This document shows positions 13,001 through 26,980 of a stretch of DNA of 64,000 nt, one piece after another; position 1 is the first letter of the stretch; each line of letters begins with the position of its first letter. The DNA lies in NCBI GenBank assembly GCA_026261815.1, contig JAMPIT010000510.1, forward strand, positions 16,836,001 through 16,900,000. The letters run 5' to 3'. The DNA comes from Monarcha castaneiventris obscurior. Its lineage: Eukaryota > Chordata > Aves > Passeriformes > Monarchidae. A program made the translations under genes and the position numbers. Below the pieces are notes generated by a model, which did no database searches, was not told the origin of the DNA, and worked only from the letters and a program-made list of their open reading frames with translations.

Positions 13001-16000
13001 ACACTATCAAATGTTGATGCTTATTTTTCTAAAATATGTATTTTATTTTCAATTTTAAAAATGGAGACATCTGTGGGAAGTACTTCATACCAAAAGTTTT
13101 TAATGACTTTTAGTGACTCATATTTATGAGTCTTGGTTTTGTCTTCGAATTTTCAGGTAGAATGCACCATTTCAGCTGCTGAAAGCAGTGTTTTTGGCAT
13201 TGAGGAATCAAGGTATTACTTTCTGGGATTATCTATTGCCATCACCATTACCAGTGGCACCGTGCTCGGTAGGGAGTAAATGTACAGCCTACTTGGAAAA
13301 GATGTGCATTCCATGGGAAAACTTGAAGCTAGCGCCTGACAAACCACAAAAATCTGCAACACCTGTAATTTTGTTCTCAGGTGACAGTTATCTAACTGAA
13401 AGAGGATTTTCTTGGGTTCATAATAGGAGGGGTTTAATTCTTGTTGCTGTATTGCACCTTTAACTACTGGGTACTTTCTTCAGGCTGGTGCGTGGACATT
13501 GCAGGCAATCCGTACAGCTCCGTGGATGACATCCCATTCATCTGGGCTGGGCTCTTGGGAAAACATTTTTAAAAGGAGAAGTGGTTGAGCTAAGAATAGA
13601 TGATTACTTCTAAATTTGCTTTCTAAGGGCCACTAAGTAATCAAATGAGCTCCTTTGATTGGGAGGAAAGCTCAGTTAAACCAATGTAGTACTCGGTCTG
13701 AGTGTGTACTAGTGAGCACACAGGACGGAGGTTCGCATGGCTGGGTGGCAAGTTCCCAGTGATGACCATGGCCTCTTCTCTTCAGGATAAAGGATTTAAT
13801 CAGGGGAATATTGAACAGCCCTTACTTTGGTCTACACCACCTCCTGAGGTCACCCGGCAGGTCATGACCCAGACTAGGTGTCCATATTTTAACTGTGAGG
13901 CAGCAAGACAACACAGTATATGAAGGTAGTTACCTTTAAGGCTACATTTTATTTAGACAGTTCTGAACATGGAATGGTGTTATAATTAGGACACTCGGCT
14001 GGGCTGTAGGAGATGATGATGATATGGTGACTCAATTTCTCACTTGTCTGTGGGATAACAACTGTTTCCTGTGGGCGTTGTAAGCACTATAATTCTGTCA
14101 TGTTATAGAGGTGTTTCCAGCTCAACATGACAGGCATTACTGGTTAAATCCTGCAAGAGTCCTCCAACTCAGAAAAATTAAACAAGAAAATTGAATGAAT
14201 GGTGGAAACTGTGCATGCTTATATTTTTTGTACACCAAAAAATGGGAATATTTGGGTTTGTTGTCTGGCCATCCAGAAAGATGTAATACTCAGATTTCTG
14301 CAGTGCCTAGTTTCCTGCAGGCTGCTCAGGCCATGGACTGCTTCTGCAGCACAGCAGAGCCCTGATCCTGATTCTTTGTGACAGCCACTTCCACCAGTCT
14401 AGATCAAGTGAGTGTGAGAAATCATGGCAAGTTAATCATGTTTTTGAAGGTTAAATGTCTTCTCTGTAGGGACAAGGATACTCTAAAGGGTAAAACAGAG
14501 CAGTCTACATTTGCAGGCAAAAGGACAGCCACAAGTAGAAATCCATGCTCTCTTCTGCAGTGTGCCATGGGCATTATTTTGAATTAATGGTTTCAAAATC
14601 TGTCACGTTCTGCTTCAGAAACCAATGGAGAAAAGGACCCTTTAATCTTCCTTTCTTTACTGGCATGAGAACTGGACAAAATCTGCTATTTTGTCCTAAC
14701 TGAGATTGGTACAGAACATCCTTTATGACTGAATCATTGCCAAACACCCTTGGGTTAGAGAGATGAGACTGAATGAAACTGTCAACTGTCCTGGGAATAT
14801 TTTCAGTTCCCTCCTCATCTCTGGCTCCCCTGCTCTGCCTTTCTCCATAACTTTAGAAGGAAACACATTGGATACTTGGCTCAGATTTTGGATTTCATCC
14901 AGGTAGATGTAGCAATGGAAACCTCTTCTTACTGCCCTAAGTGAGAGAAACACACACAAAAAATACAGAGAACATTGGTATATTAAAACTGATTGGGAAC
15001 ACATGGAAAATGGTAATAATAATAATAATAATAATATGTAAAGTGACTTCCCTCTTTGTTTCTTTACTTAAATAACTTTTAAAGAATGAGTTTATGTCTT
15101 GTAAGTTAGCTGGAGCTGATTTCATTTTAAATTCTGCAGGCTTCTCAATCTAAGCACAGAGATCCACCCACAAGAGACAGCTTGCAGACTCAGACCTTTA
15201 GCTGGAAGAGTTGGCTGATTTATGTCAATCAGCCTGCCAGTATATACTCTCCCTACTCTCTTCTTAAAATAGCAGTAGCTAGTTGAAAATTTGTTTTCAT
15301 GGGGGTGGGGAGGTGATAGGAATAATAAAATGAATTCATAACCCTGGCTGTGCATCATTAAATATATCTATTGATTCCTATGTATATTAGCCGTTCACAT
15401 GTGGCGTTTGGCTCCAGAGCTCACAGAAATGCCATTCAAAGGGATTTTGACATTTAAAGGTCAAGTAGCACCACATTCATTGGGAGAGCATAATCCAAAA
15501 AAAAAGGAAAAAAGTGAAAGTGAGCCTCTGAAAAAAAATTAGGAGAATGATGGTGTATAGCTTGCCATTTTGCTTGCAAGTTGTTTTCAAGATCAATTGG
15601 TAGTTTTTCTTGCCATTCACTGTGAAACATAGTTCTAAAAGGGGTATATAAAGACAAGCCTCTGGCGTAAAAATGACTACAGTGCCTCTCTGCTAGAGAT
15701 CAAATAGCCAAGGTGCTTTGAAATGTGGAGGAAAAAACAAAAAATTATATGGCAAAGTTCTCCTTTCTGCCTTCTGCTTCCTTCTTCAAAGAGCCAGCAA
15801 CTGAACTAGCCTTGCCTATGGTCCATGCTTTCCTCCATTTCCTTGCTTCAGTTTTTTTTTCTTTGAAATTTTTTTTCATCAGACAAAAAATACATATGTT
15901 TAGGAGAATGTACTTATTGAGGAAAGAGAACCAACTGAGTTATAAAGGCCCTCTTATTCATCTTCAAAGTCAATGAGTTGTGCTGGCAGAGGGCACAGAG

Positions 16001-17539
16001 TGCTGCTATTTGCACAACCTAAGGGCAAGAAAGCTCTTTTGTGTTTTGAGATCTTGTTACAACACTTTTATAACAGGCACAGTCGGAGCAAAAACCTTCA
16101 GGAAAAAACGTAAACATTTTTATAAATTTGTTCTGTTGCATAAGAACTGGAAGGTGAAACCAACCTTTTCCCCATTCCAATGCAAAAATAGACTAGAAGC
16201 ACAAAGATCAGATTAAACTCTCAACTTTCCTTGAACTCCCTTTAAGATTAACACAGAAATGTGGTTTCGCAGCTGGACTCTCTCCATGACACTGTTCGTT
16301 GTCCGCTTTTCCACACCATCCAGCTCACCTGTGACTCTGCCTTTGATGTGTGCTGCAAAATGAATCTTTCAGATGGATTTTTAGAAGACTGACACTTAGC
16401 TAGATGGGAAATTAAAACCATGTAACTGTAATGATAGCACACACTTTTTTCCCCCAACTTTTGGAAGAATGAAAGCACAGGCCTGTCTTCTTTCAAAGCA
16501 TTTTCAAACTTCCAAAAATGAGTTAGCAGGAATTTATTGTCAGAAACTAAACACCATGACTGCCACTGCAGAGTTCCCTAGAGAACTGCCATGCACATCA
16601 GCCTGGCTGGTTTGAAACTACCATGTGTTGGCACGGAAAAGAGGCAATGAACTTAAATCACTTCCAATATGCAAGATTTCTAGAAAAAAACCCAAACAAC
16701 ACAGTGAAAGGTGTCCCACTATCAGATTATGATTTGTCACTGCAATATGGAACATATAAAATGAAGGTTAAAGTATTTGCAAACTCATCATTGATTTGGT
16801 TGTTCTTTTTAACAAGTTTCTAAACTGGGAAGAATTAACTGGATCGTGCTGAGATGTTGTAATGTACAATTTCTATGAGCATTAGTTTTCAAGGAGTGCA
16901 ACAGGTTTGCCTCTGAGCTCATTCACCATGGTAGAAAACAAGGGCACTTGTAGCGAAATGGGATTATTTTCCTTGGGAAGAACTTGAGCTGCTTTTCCCC
17001 TACCAGAAGAAGCCGAGATGATGAGAGTTGTTGTTAATTCATTAGGCAACTACTACAACACAGCTTGCTTTCAAGGAGACTGTAAGCTCTTCTGATTATT
17101 TTAACTAGAAAATAAATGAAGTTATTACTATTCCAACTATGATCAAATGAAGTTATTACTATGAAATTATTACTTTGATCTCCTGAAGCTAATAAAGGGG
17201 GGAAATTATGTTTTAGTAATTCCTCAAGTACTATCTGGTTGTACAAAGTATATCCAAAACAGGATTTTGCAGGCATTCAGAAGTCATTCTAGATATTCTA
17301 CAGTATTGTACACCCTGCCTAAAAATATGTCTGTGTGCATAACTGATTTTTTCCCCTATCATTACACTGCAAAAACACTTCAAAGCAATGAAAGGACTAA
17401 TAAGAGGCATCTGATGCCTGGACTTCTGTCACCACCAGCCTGTATCCTGTCACAGAAGTATTCCTGACAGATGTGGGTCCTTTGGGATCCGTATCTCAAT
17501 CATTCTTCTTCACTGCTGAGCGTCAATACACCAGGTCTG
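10063..17539. other. Intergenic, no gene recognised
   Basis: AT-rich unique-looking sequence without a convincing exon. Open frames of 60-108 codons occur (for example 11847-12173 +), but none is bounded by plausible splice sites or resembles a protein family I know. An ATA trinucleotide run lies at 15013-15037. Confidence 0.5.
15011..15037. repeat. ATA/TAA trinucleotide microsatellite
   Basis: About eight uninterrupted copies of a TAA/ATA trinucleotide. A simple repeat that is likely to vary in length between individuals. Confidence 0.9.
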
Positions 17540-17985
17540 TTCATCATGCATGAGAGGACAGGCTGAGAGAGTTGTTGTCCAGTTGTTTGTCCAGGTTGTT
17601 CAGCCTGGACAAAAGAAAGCTTTGGGGAGACCTTATAGCATCTTCTGGAACATAAAGGGGCCCTGCAAGAGGGTAGGAGGGAGACTTTTCACAAGGGCAT
17701 GTAATGATAGAAGAGAAGAGGTAATGATTTTAAACTGACAGAGTGTAAATTTAGATTAGGTATTAGAAAAAATTCTTTACTGTGAGAGTGGTGAGGCACT
17801 GGCACAGGATGCACAGAGAAGCTGTGAATGCCCCATCCCTGGAGATCTTCAAGCCCAGGCTGGATGGGGCTTTGATCAACCTGGTCTAGAGAAGCTGTCC
17901 CTGTCCATGGCAGGGGCGTTGGAACGAGATGGTTTTTAAGGTTGCTTCCAGCCCAAGCCATCCTAGGACTCTGTGATTTTATGAT
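17540..17985 (+). mobile_element. CR1 LINE, 5'-truncated 3' end, sense orientation
   Basis: The segment reads like the 3' end of an avian CR1 non-LTR retrotransposon in sense orientation. It has the 'CAGGCTGAGAGAGTTG' region, a segment on CCTTATAGCA, 'TTCTTTACTGTGAGAGTGGTGAGGCACTGG', the 'CATCCCTGGAGATCTTCAAG' block and the 'GGTTTTTAAGGTTGCTTCCAGCCCAAGCC' block. It ends in the degenerate tail CTCTGTGATTTTATGATC. These landmarks come in family order. Only the last roughly 450 bp survive, which is the usual 5' truncation of CR1 copies, so no reverse-transcriptase frame is intact. It is moderately diverged. This is one of the clearest signs that the DNA is avian or reptilian. Confidence 0.9.
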
Positions 17986-20900
17986 CTTGGCAAGTGTAAA
18001 ACCTCTTCCTTGTCAGGAGCAGTTTCTCTTGTACTAGCCTAGGCCATTGTTCTGAGTGCTGTTTATGTGGCTGTACGTGTCACCACAATGGCACCAAGTG
18101 TATGTAGGTCTGTCATGGATGCTGCCTGAGACCAAGTCCCTTGGCACCCTGCTGGGAGTTACCTGGAAGCATTCCCACAAGCAGCTCTGACAGTTTTATA
18201 TTTATGTTGTGCAGTGCTTTGGTCTCCAGAAACCAGGGCCAGGCTTCTGTCTCAGGATTATGTATCACCTTCTCTAATGAGCTGGAAAAGACGCCAGAAT
18301 GCAGCGCTCAGAAACTTCGTATAAACGACCATACAACAGCCACTGAGGGAGAATTTTCACTCATCACAGCTGCCAAAGCAACAGGAGAGGCAATGCAAGA
18401 CTGCAGCAAGCCACTAGCAATACCCTTGTCAAAGAAATGTTGATAGTTAGCACTGCTACTTCACAAGTCTCAAATCAGATTTGATTTAAATGACCTTTAG
18501 GTTTCCATTCACAAACAAAAAGGAATAGTCAAATCTAAAAATGCTTTGAGCATGAGTCTGGCTTTCAGTTGTCCTGAGGATCTTGCTGAAGGCCTTGGCT
18601 GGGCTGGTTTACAGGCAGTGTTTTACTGCAATATTTATTTTACACAGGTGCCCATCATCCCCTTCCCATCAGGTCAGCCAGCCAGTCTGCAGCTGAGCTC
18701 CATGGAAATACAGAAAAAGGAGTAAAGCAGTTGTGGTTAAAAAGACCATAAGTTACTCCTTTTTCTGATGGTGGGTGAGTGCAGGTTGCATTAATCCAGT
18801 TTTTCATGCCAGAATCCCCCTTTCCTTAATGACTGTCTTGACTTCAGCCCTGCCTTTCAGGCATTTTTTAAAGCTTGCAGAAGTACCAGGCAAGTACCTT
18901 CTCATTTCTCCATATTTGCAAGTTGAACTTTGCTCAGACAGGTTTCCATGAGTGAAAGCACTTTGTGCATGAAGGAGGATACCGTTGTCAGGGATATGAC
19001 AAAATCTGATTGGTCAGGACGCTTTTTCTTTTTATTTTTTAATTCTGTTACATGAAATCATGTTTCAGATATTATTTCACTCCAGAAATCTTAGGAAGAC
19101 TTAGACAACCTGTTGGGGGGATTTCTGGTGTGGTTTTTTTTTTTCCCCTCATGTTCAGGAAATTATCATTTATCAGCCTATGGGAGTTATGATCCCTCCT
19201 TAAGTTGGGAAAATAGTCTTAAGATCCCCTCTCAAGACCAAGAAAGCAAGAGAGTTGCACCTAGAAAATGATTCAATTTTTGAGGCAAGTGTATTTTCAC
19301 TGACATTTCCCTCTCACCTTTGAGAAAGCTCAGCTGACTACCTAAAATAACAAGTCATCAATGTGCGTTAGGATGTGTGGAATGCAAAGTTACATGGAAG
19401 GTAAATGACGCAGGGAAAGTAAAGGCCATATAGCTAACTGGAACGGAGAGGCAATTGTCCATTAGATTCAGCTTCCATCTAGCAATCACAGCCCAGATGT
19501 CTACAGGCAGGACAGCCACGGGAATGGACTCATACAACCCAAGGGTTCTTAGGAGAAGGTGGGATGGTGTTCTGGATAGGTTAGACCATCTCCACCAGAG
19601 CTCCTTCCTTGCTGTGGTGTGCACAGGATGGATCACAACCATAATTTCTAGCACAGTGTGTATAGTTTGCTCTGGATTATTTAACAACAGGAAATCAGTA
19701 AAAGTGAAATAACAAACAAAACCTAACAAAATCATGCTGTCTCTGTCCTGAGGCTTGATCTAGGCACAAAAACGTGAGCATTAGTAAAAGGTTACAAGAT
19801 CACTTATTTGTGCTTGTTCTGGTGCTGCCAACAGTTCTTGTCATTTGAAAATGCCTCAGCAGTGTCTTTCAAGGACCTCCCTTATCCCTTTGTTCTCCTC
19901 AGGGAATTTATGTTTCACTAGCCTTTAAAGAGTCTTATATATTCCCTGTTGGCGTTTGGAAGCACTGCAGAACAGTTTGAAATATGCATCTGAATGCAGA
20001 GAGAGTTTATTAGGGCAAAGCAAGTTTTGCAATTTGTGACGTTAAATTCCTAACACATCATATAAATGTGTTATGTTAAATGTCTGGTTATCTGGGCAGG
20101 GTAAAACATGATTTTTTTTTTTTTTTACTCAGTTTATATATGGCATTACCAACATAAATATGAGATGAGAGCCAGATTAAAAAAAATATTGAATTTCTAT
20201 TAAAGCAATGGCTACTATGTGCCTAAGTTAATCTTAAGTGTAAATTACTATTCAGGTACCCTTTTTTCAGTTGAAGTTTATCTAATTTAAGGAGCTCAGG
20301 ACTTGCCTCTTCACATCTTTTAATATACTGTGTGAGAATCAAGTGTGTGGGTTTCCATCACCTTGATTACCCTTGCCATCAGCAGGAGAAAGTGTGCTGC
20401 AAGTAATAATAGCAATAATAAGATCATGTCCTTTCTTTTTTTTTTTTTATTCCAGGCAGAACACTGTCAGTTTGCAGAGAAATATAATTCTTGCCAATAA
20501 GAAGATTAAAGGCTGTTTAGACGACCATCATTTGTGGTCCATGGAGAACCTGAAAGCAAAATATTTTACCATTAATACCTGCATAATTGTGATAAAGATA
20601 CCAGTAACTTGTTTTCCTCAAATTGTTGTACCTGCCCATACCTATAGGCTGTAAATAAAGCTAAATCTCTCAAAAGAGAACAGGTATCAGGCTCATAAGT
20701 AAGAATGTCTGCTTTCAATATGAAAATGTCTGATCTAAGAAGCTTGAAGCTTGAGAGAATAACTGAGAAGATTAGTTCAGCCCTACAGTGCCTCCTAAAA
20801 TGAAATCTTCAGACTGCTGCTCTGTCAAAGCAAAATGGTGGGTCTGAAGATGAACTAAAGAATTGGGTCTGAGTTACTGACCTTCTGTTTGTTGAAAACA

Positions 20901-21003
20901 ATTCTCTAACCAAGGGTTATTTGTTAGGATCACCAGTTACATTCAGACATTACTCAGTGGTAAGCAGAATGCAGACCTGCAGGTTTGCAATGCTTCCAAG
21001 AAC
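17986..21003. other. Intergenic, no gene recognised
   Basis: Unique-looking AT-rich sequence. A segment at 19358-19735 is open on both strands (125 codons on minus, 85 on plus). It has no splice context or family resemblance, so I leave it uncalled. T-runs occur near 19133, 20111 and 20436. Confidence 0.45.
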
Positions 21004-21215
21004 TGTAGAATCATAGAATGATGCAACTTTTTAGGCTGGATAAGATCTTTGTTAACACAACACTGCCAAATCCACCACTAAACTATGTCCCTCAGTGCCA
21101 CATCTACAAGTCTTTTATTTACCTGCAGGGATGGTGGCTCAACCACTTCCAAGGGCAGCCTGTCCGGATGCTTGACAAGCCTTTCAGTGAAGAAATTTTT
21201 CCGTCTGAAAGACAA
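21004..21215 (-). mobile_element. CR1 LINE fragment, antisense
   Basis: It starts with GTAGAATCATAGAATGATG, the reverse complement of the CR1 3' terminal ATTCTATGATTC tail. It then follows CR1 in antisense: the 'GGCTGGATAAGATC' block, the 'ACACTGCCAAATCCACCACTAAA' block and 'GATGGTGGCTCAACCACTTCC'. It ends around 'CTTTCAGTGAAGAAATTTTT'. It is truncated after about 210 bp. The open frame across it is a by-product of the repeat. A related copy in the same orientation lies at 46286-46625. Confidence 0.88.
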
Positions 21216-24200
21216 TATATTTTAATTGCTTTTATTTTTAGCTTATTTTTCAAATCTATAAAAAATTCAGTTAGTTTAGGGTTGAATATAATTTGACTTA
21301 TGGATTTATAAGAACCTTAGAAACCTCAAAATTAAAAAAAAACCCGAAATCACCAAAAACAATCAAGCAAAAAGAAACCACCCAAAAACCCCACCAAATT
21401 CAAACTTGAACCTCTGGAACAGAAAGCCTCCAGACACCAACACAGGCTGGGGACCAAGAGCTGAAAAACAGCTATCCAGAGAAGGATGTGGTGGCTTTAG
21501 TAGACAAGATGACCAAAAGCTAACAGTAACCCCTGTGTCAAAGAAAGCCAGTTCTAACAGCTGCTCTCCCATTTATTTGATTAACTTCTGCTCTGGACTT
21601 TACTCTTCAACTTCTTTGAATTGGGATAGTACCATGTGATTACAAACCTGGCTGATTACAGTGAAGGCAGATTATCCAGGCTTTTTTCTTCCTTTTTCCT
21701 TTAAATGCTGAAGACTTTCACACACCATTTACTTGTGCGAAGACTCTGACATTTCCATGAGCTGGTCAGAATATGCATAAGAAGATGCTAAAGATTTTCT
21801 TCCCTTTACAAAAGTTTAAGTGGCAGTCACACTGGGGTGTTTTATTCTAGGAAACAGAAAAGAATACCTGGAGAAGTAGTTTATTGCTCATACTCTGAAT
21901 ATTGTAATAATTACTTTCTGTTTGAAAATAATCAGATGAATTCTTGCTGTTCTTGGGTGAAGACAGTCATAAATTATCTACATTTTCTCCTTTATGCAGT
22001 GAGTCTTTCTACATAATTAAAAATTCTTTCCCATCCAAAGGGAAGTCTGCATTCCAGCTGAGTCTGTCTCCTAGAGGGAAAAGTTTTTTTCTTATTGCTG
22101 GTTTTTAGTCATCCCCTGCTGATATCCTGTCGTCCAGTCAAAACAGAATGAATTTGCAAGAGGCTTTCAGCAGCAAAAAAGTCTCTGAAGCTTTGCTGTA
22201 AAATAATACATGCAATGTACTGGAAAGTAATTGAGCTCACAGTGCTGGAATATAAAATCCTAGTAACAAGCACTAATCAGTTTGACACACCAAGCCCAAT
22301 ATTAATTTGAAACAATTTCTGGTAGTTCTTGGGCATTGTCAAAGTGGGAAGTGGATGTAATAAAGACACTAACACAATTAACTTATAAAAGTGTATTGAG
22401 TGAAGCAAATAATCACATAGATGTTTTAACTGATTGATAAATATGTGGTCAGATTTCACCTTACAGTGCTTAAAGCCTTGTCTGTTTTGCCTAAGAATAT
22501 TGTGACATTCCTAAGTGCAATCAAGCATGATGACTAAGAGCATCTAAAATTACTTAGTATCCAAATGCAGAATTTAAAAAAACCCCAAAACATTTCCTAA
22601 TTAATTCAACTCACTAGATTGCCTGTGGACTGTCAGTGCTGATGTGAGGAATTGGCAGATTCATGCACAGTTATAGACAGAGTCTTCTAGAAGCCACCAA
22701 AGTGGAATCTGAAGGTAGTCTACAAATACATACAGTGTTGTCACTATGGAATCCTGAGGGAATCATCACGTACATCAGAAGAGCACAGAAGACAGTCTAG
22801 ATTCTGGCTGGAACATAGGATGGAAGGCTAATCTGAACATTATCTATGTTTTAAAATCAGTTTAATTAAATCCATGAATCCTGTTGAATGGACACATTTT
22901 TCCTTTTTATTTTTTTAGTTTATAAATAAGGCACTTCTCATACATTTTTTTAAGTTTTGTGTAAAGAAAATGAGACATACAATCACTGTTGTGCTGAAAT
23001 AATTCTTAAAATATTAAGATTTTTGTGATTTATGGCCAATTCAGACAATTACCCTGTTACATTATACATGAAATTTAAATTATTTTACACAACCAAATAA
23101 TTTGGAGTGCACAAATGCCTGTTACACTGTGAAGTTGAATGTGCAGGGCCCAGTGTGTCTAGGGTATTAGACAAAAGCAGTGGACCAAATTCAGACCAGT
23201 AAAGCTCAGCCAGATTGTTGTGTATGATTCAGTAAACTTTTACTGCCTAATACTTAACATAAATCACGTAACAATGCTATGCTACTCATTGTTTACAGAT
23301 CTTCCTTTACAAATTTGAAATTGTTTTTTCCTCTATGAGGGCCACATTATCACAGTTCAGAGTTACTGAGAACAAAGCTGCTCTCTTGCTAAGGAACACT
23401 GCAGTGGAGGAATGCAAGAAATGCAGGAGTTCTGCTAATCTAAAGTACAGTCTTATCTGTTATCCAAGCCTGGTGTCTTATCTGTTGTCCAAATCACCTG
23501 AGAAGCAGTATCTTGAGCCTTCTAATTTACTCTGCTTTTTGCAACTCTGGATTGATCTGGAATACAGGTATTTTGTTGGTGTCACACCTGGTCACAAGGC
23601 TGGAGGTTGAACACTATCATATATCATGTAACTCCTTATTACCCTGTTTTGTTCCTGACCCATTCTTGATTTTGGGACTGCAATAGCCCCTGAATATGTT
23701 GCATAACCCAGTAAAGAAATTTTTGTATCCTTTTTATTTCCTATGGTGATCTGACATGAACAACCATCTTCTAAAATTATTTTCTAAGTTATTCAAGAAC
23801 AGCTTCATTTATCTGAGATTTAATTGATAGAAAGTACAATTTTCAAACAGTGCTTAACAGCATGGAGGTTCCCAAGGGGCTGTGTAATATGTAGTGATTT
23901 TTGCCATGAAGCTGATTTCTCTTGAAGTTGTTTTCTACAAATATTGCTTGATCTAATGGAACTTATTTTAGAGCTCTACTGAAACAAATCAATTACCTCT
24001 TGAAACTTTTCCCAGTATCATCTAGCATTCTAACCCCATACATTTTAGTTTCTAAAATAGATAATTTTGTATAGAGCTCTACTAGTTTTTGAAGATCTCT
24101 GGAGTAACTATAGTAGAACTTCCCTTTATAAAACAAATTATTTCTACTCTCTGATGAGGCCTTGTTCTGCTAAAAAAGTCAATTTGATAATAAGACTGTC

Positions 24201-26625
24201 CATTAGGAAATAAATTGTAAGTAACTTTGAAATATGTGAATTAAAATTGCTCTTCATTCACAAAATCTAATTTGTAAAATATGTGCTTTTAATAAGATCA
24301 CAGTTCTGTAGGAAATATTGATATTTAAATGCTCCTGAGCCTGAAGAATTTTTTTTTAATTTCATTTTTTTACATAATGGTGAAATAGAGTATCAAAGAA
24401 TACAGTGTTTCTACACTGTTATGCAGTTAAAGGCATCTTAATAAATTTTATTTTGTAGTGTGCCTGGTAGATTGAAATCTGCTGTAGTCTGCTGCAATCA
24501 GCTGCTCATTTTCTCACAGATCATAATGATTTTTTTAGTCAATGTTCTCCTCTCATTGAATATATGGAGAACAGCAAGAAAGTCTTACGCCAGCAACTCC
24601 CCATACAGCTGCCTGCTAAGGGCTGAGGCACCAGAAGTTGACTAATATCCTTTCTTTTTGGCATGCAGTGCTTTCTGTGTCCATAGCACCTTGCAGCATT
24701 GCATGTCCAGGAGCATCAGTCTTCATGGGTGAACTGCTCAGCGTGGCTCACACCTAAAACCTACTGAGATCTACAAGCTTGGGACAGCATTCATTGCACC
24801 CAGCTTTGCAGCCTGTTTTGAGATCCCTTGTTCCCCCTCTGTACTTTAAGGGAAGCACAGGCACGTGTGAAAGGGTTCAGATGCCTAGAGCACAAGCAAC
24901 TTTTTTAAACTTCACCTTCATATGGCTGTTCTTCTTGGGTCTCCTACAGCTTTGAATTAAGTCAAGGGTGAATCTCCTAGCACCCAGCTCACACCTTCCT
25001 GTGCTCCTCATGCCTGCTTGTAGATTAATTGATTTTTTTTGCTTCTCAAGACAGGAGATAAAACACTTCCTTTCATAACTACAGAATTGGTGAAGCTGAA
25101 ACCTGGAAACCACGTGCCATTTAAGTGGTTGATTCCAGTGACATGAGTGGTGCTAAAGGAAAGACTCAAACAATTATAATTAATTTAGAGCAAGGCACTG
25201 AGTTAGATTTCTTTAAAATTGTATTTCTTATTAAAAGTCAGCCTGAGCCCTTAATAAGAGGAGATGGCAAAATAACTTTTAAATGCATTTGTTTTTAATC
25301 CTAGAGGGAGAGCATAAGAGAGAGATTGTCAAACAAAAAGCATTTTATATGGTAGCAGTTGAATGAGGAAGAGCAATAAGATTCATATCGTCATTTTTCA
25401 CAGGTGACTTGTTTAGATTTTTTCAGAGAACTATTAGTCTCTCTGAATGGTTAATGGGGAATTGTGTATTCATAACCTGTTCTCAAGGGGTACTTCAGAA
25501 CTACTAAATATCTTACTCCTCCAATTGTCTTCTGGGTCTTGGCTCCCTGATCATCAATGCCATATACACTGCATCAGGGTAAGCACTCCTTTGGATGGAA
25601 ACATTTATTTCCCCACAAAATAAAGTCTAGGTGTAGTTCTGGGGAAAACTCAGTCCAAAAAGTGCTCTCCGAAGATGGTATGACCCTACACAAGCTATTA
25701 ACTCCTGCATTACATTCTTGCAACACACTCTCAGTGGGCTTTACAGCCTCAAAAAGCCCTACATGTCTCCCCAAAACAGGTAAATACACTCTTTCTGTTT
25801 CATGCTGTAAAAATGCAGACCTTGATAGGCTGAAACAATTTTTTCAATTTCAAGAATATACAAGCTATTAAAACCAATTATGTTTCTCAGGAACCAGGGC
25901 ACCAGGTAGGTCCTTGAGGAGGAAGCTCAGGGCTAGATTGGATGCAGTCAGCTTGTTCAGGCAGGGGAAGTCCCTGTGTAGACAGGAGCCATCCTGCACC
26001 TGGTAGTGCAGGGTTGTCCCTGTAGGAAACGCATTTAGCAATGCAGGTACAGCCAAAGAAATGAAGCTTTACCAGTTATTCAGGCAACTGATGGCAAACA
26101 ATTGTGTTATTGGCAACAAACTACCAACACAAGAGCTTGCCCTCCACTGCTCCATCCTACTGCAGAAAATATGTGTACTTTGTTCCCACAGAGCCTGTTT
26201 TATAGGTTTTGCACCTTGCTGAGGTATCCACACACTTTAATGTGTATCATTCCACAAAAAGTATTTGTCTTGGACATACACTTCTGCAGCAATATTACTT
26301 TACCTATGCGAATGGCTCCATTGGGTCTCAGTGATTAGTTGTGTACTTAGGTATTTTTTGCACTTGCACTTGCACTAAGCTGTTTTCAGAGTAAAACTGG
26401 TATAGGTTTGTTCCACCATGACCTCTAAATAAAAACATATGCAGCCCAGTATCGCAGGGAGTCTGATGCTGGTCAGGCACCAGAAGCCAGGACCTTCCTA
26501 GAGAGAATGTCCTGCAAAGAACAACTCTTCTAGGGGCCAAGGCAGCCTCCCTGCACAGCGGGGATCTCAGCAAGTGTAGCCATTTCTCAGCTACAAGTGA
26601 TTCCAGCTCTTGTGATTCAGCTCTG
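21216..26625. other. Intergenic, no gene recognised
   Basis: AT-rich sequence with an A/C-rich low-complexity patch at about 21330-21400. I see no supported exon, RNA gene or intact mobile element. Confidence 0.45.
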
Positions 26626-26980
26626 TGTGAGATCATCCGAGGCAAACTCGGGGACAGAGAGACAGGAGCCGTGTGTGGCAGTGCCACAGAGGCAGCTTTA
26701 TTGTCCAGCAGTCCCTGGGAAGGGGAGGCCAGGGACAGCAGCTCCCTGATTCAGGGCAGACCCAGGGCCTTTTTATGGGACAGGCAGGGGGTGGGGTAGG
26801 AACCAATTTACCAACTGGATACAAGGTATTACCATAGAGAAACAAGGCATGCTGGGGGTGGTTCACTTTGTAACCATAACCTAGATAGAGGTTTTTATCT
26901 CTAGGTCCTTTTGCCCTCAGGCTTCTCTCCTCCAAGGAAGTGCAGAGGATTCCTGAGTCAAGGGCTCACAGCCCTCCACA
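26626..26980 (-). mobile_element. Probable solo LTR of an endogenous retrovirus, minus strand
   Basis: Read on the minus strand, this segment of about 355 bp has the order expected of an LTR. It begins TGTGGAGGGCTGTGAG at the 26980 side. A TATA-like ATAAAAA lies at 26776-26770. An AATAAA polyadenylation signal lies about 70 bp further on, at 26702-26697. A short U5-like tail ends ...GATCTCACA at the 26626 side. No primer-binding site, gag or pol frame, or second LTR is visible nearby, so it looks like a solo LTR left after recombination. I could not confirm a target-site duplication, and the ends are estimates from the TG...CA termini. The family cannot be named from sequence alone. Confidence 0.6.

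Noticed and set aside
19358..19735. Segment open on both strands (125 and 85 codons)
   Set aside because: No splice sites, start context or family resemblance; both-strand openness suggests composition rather than coding.
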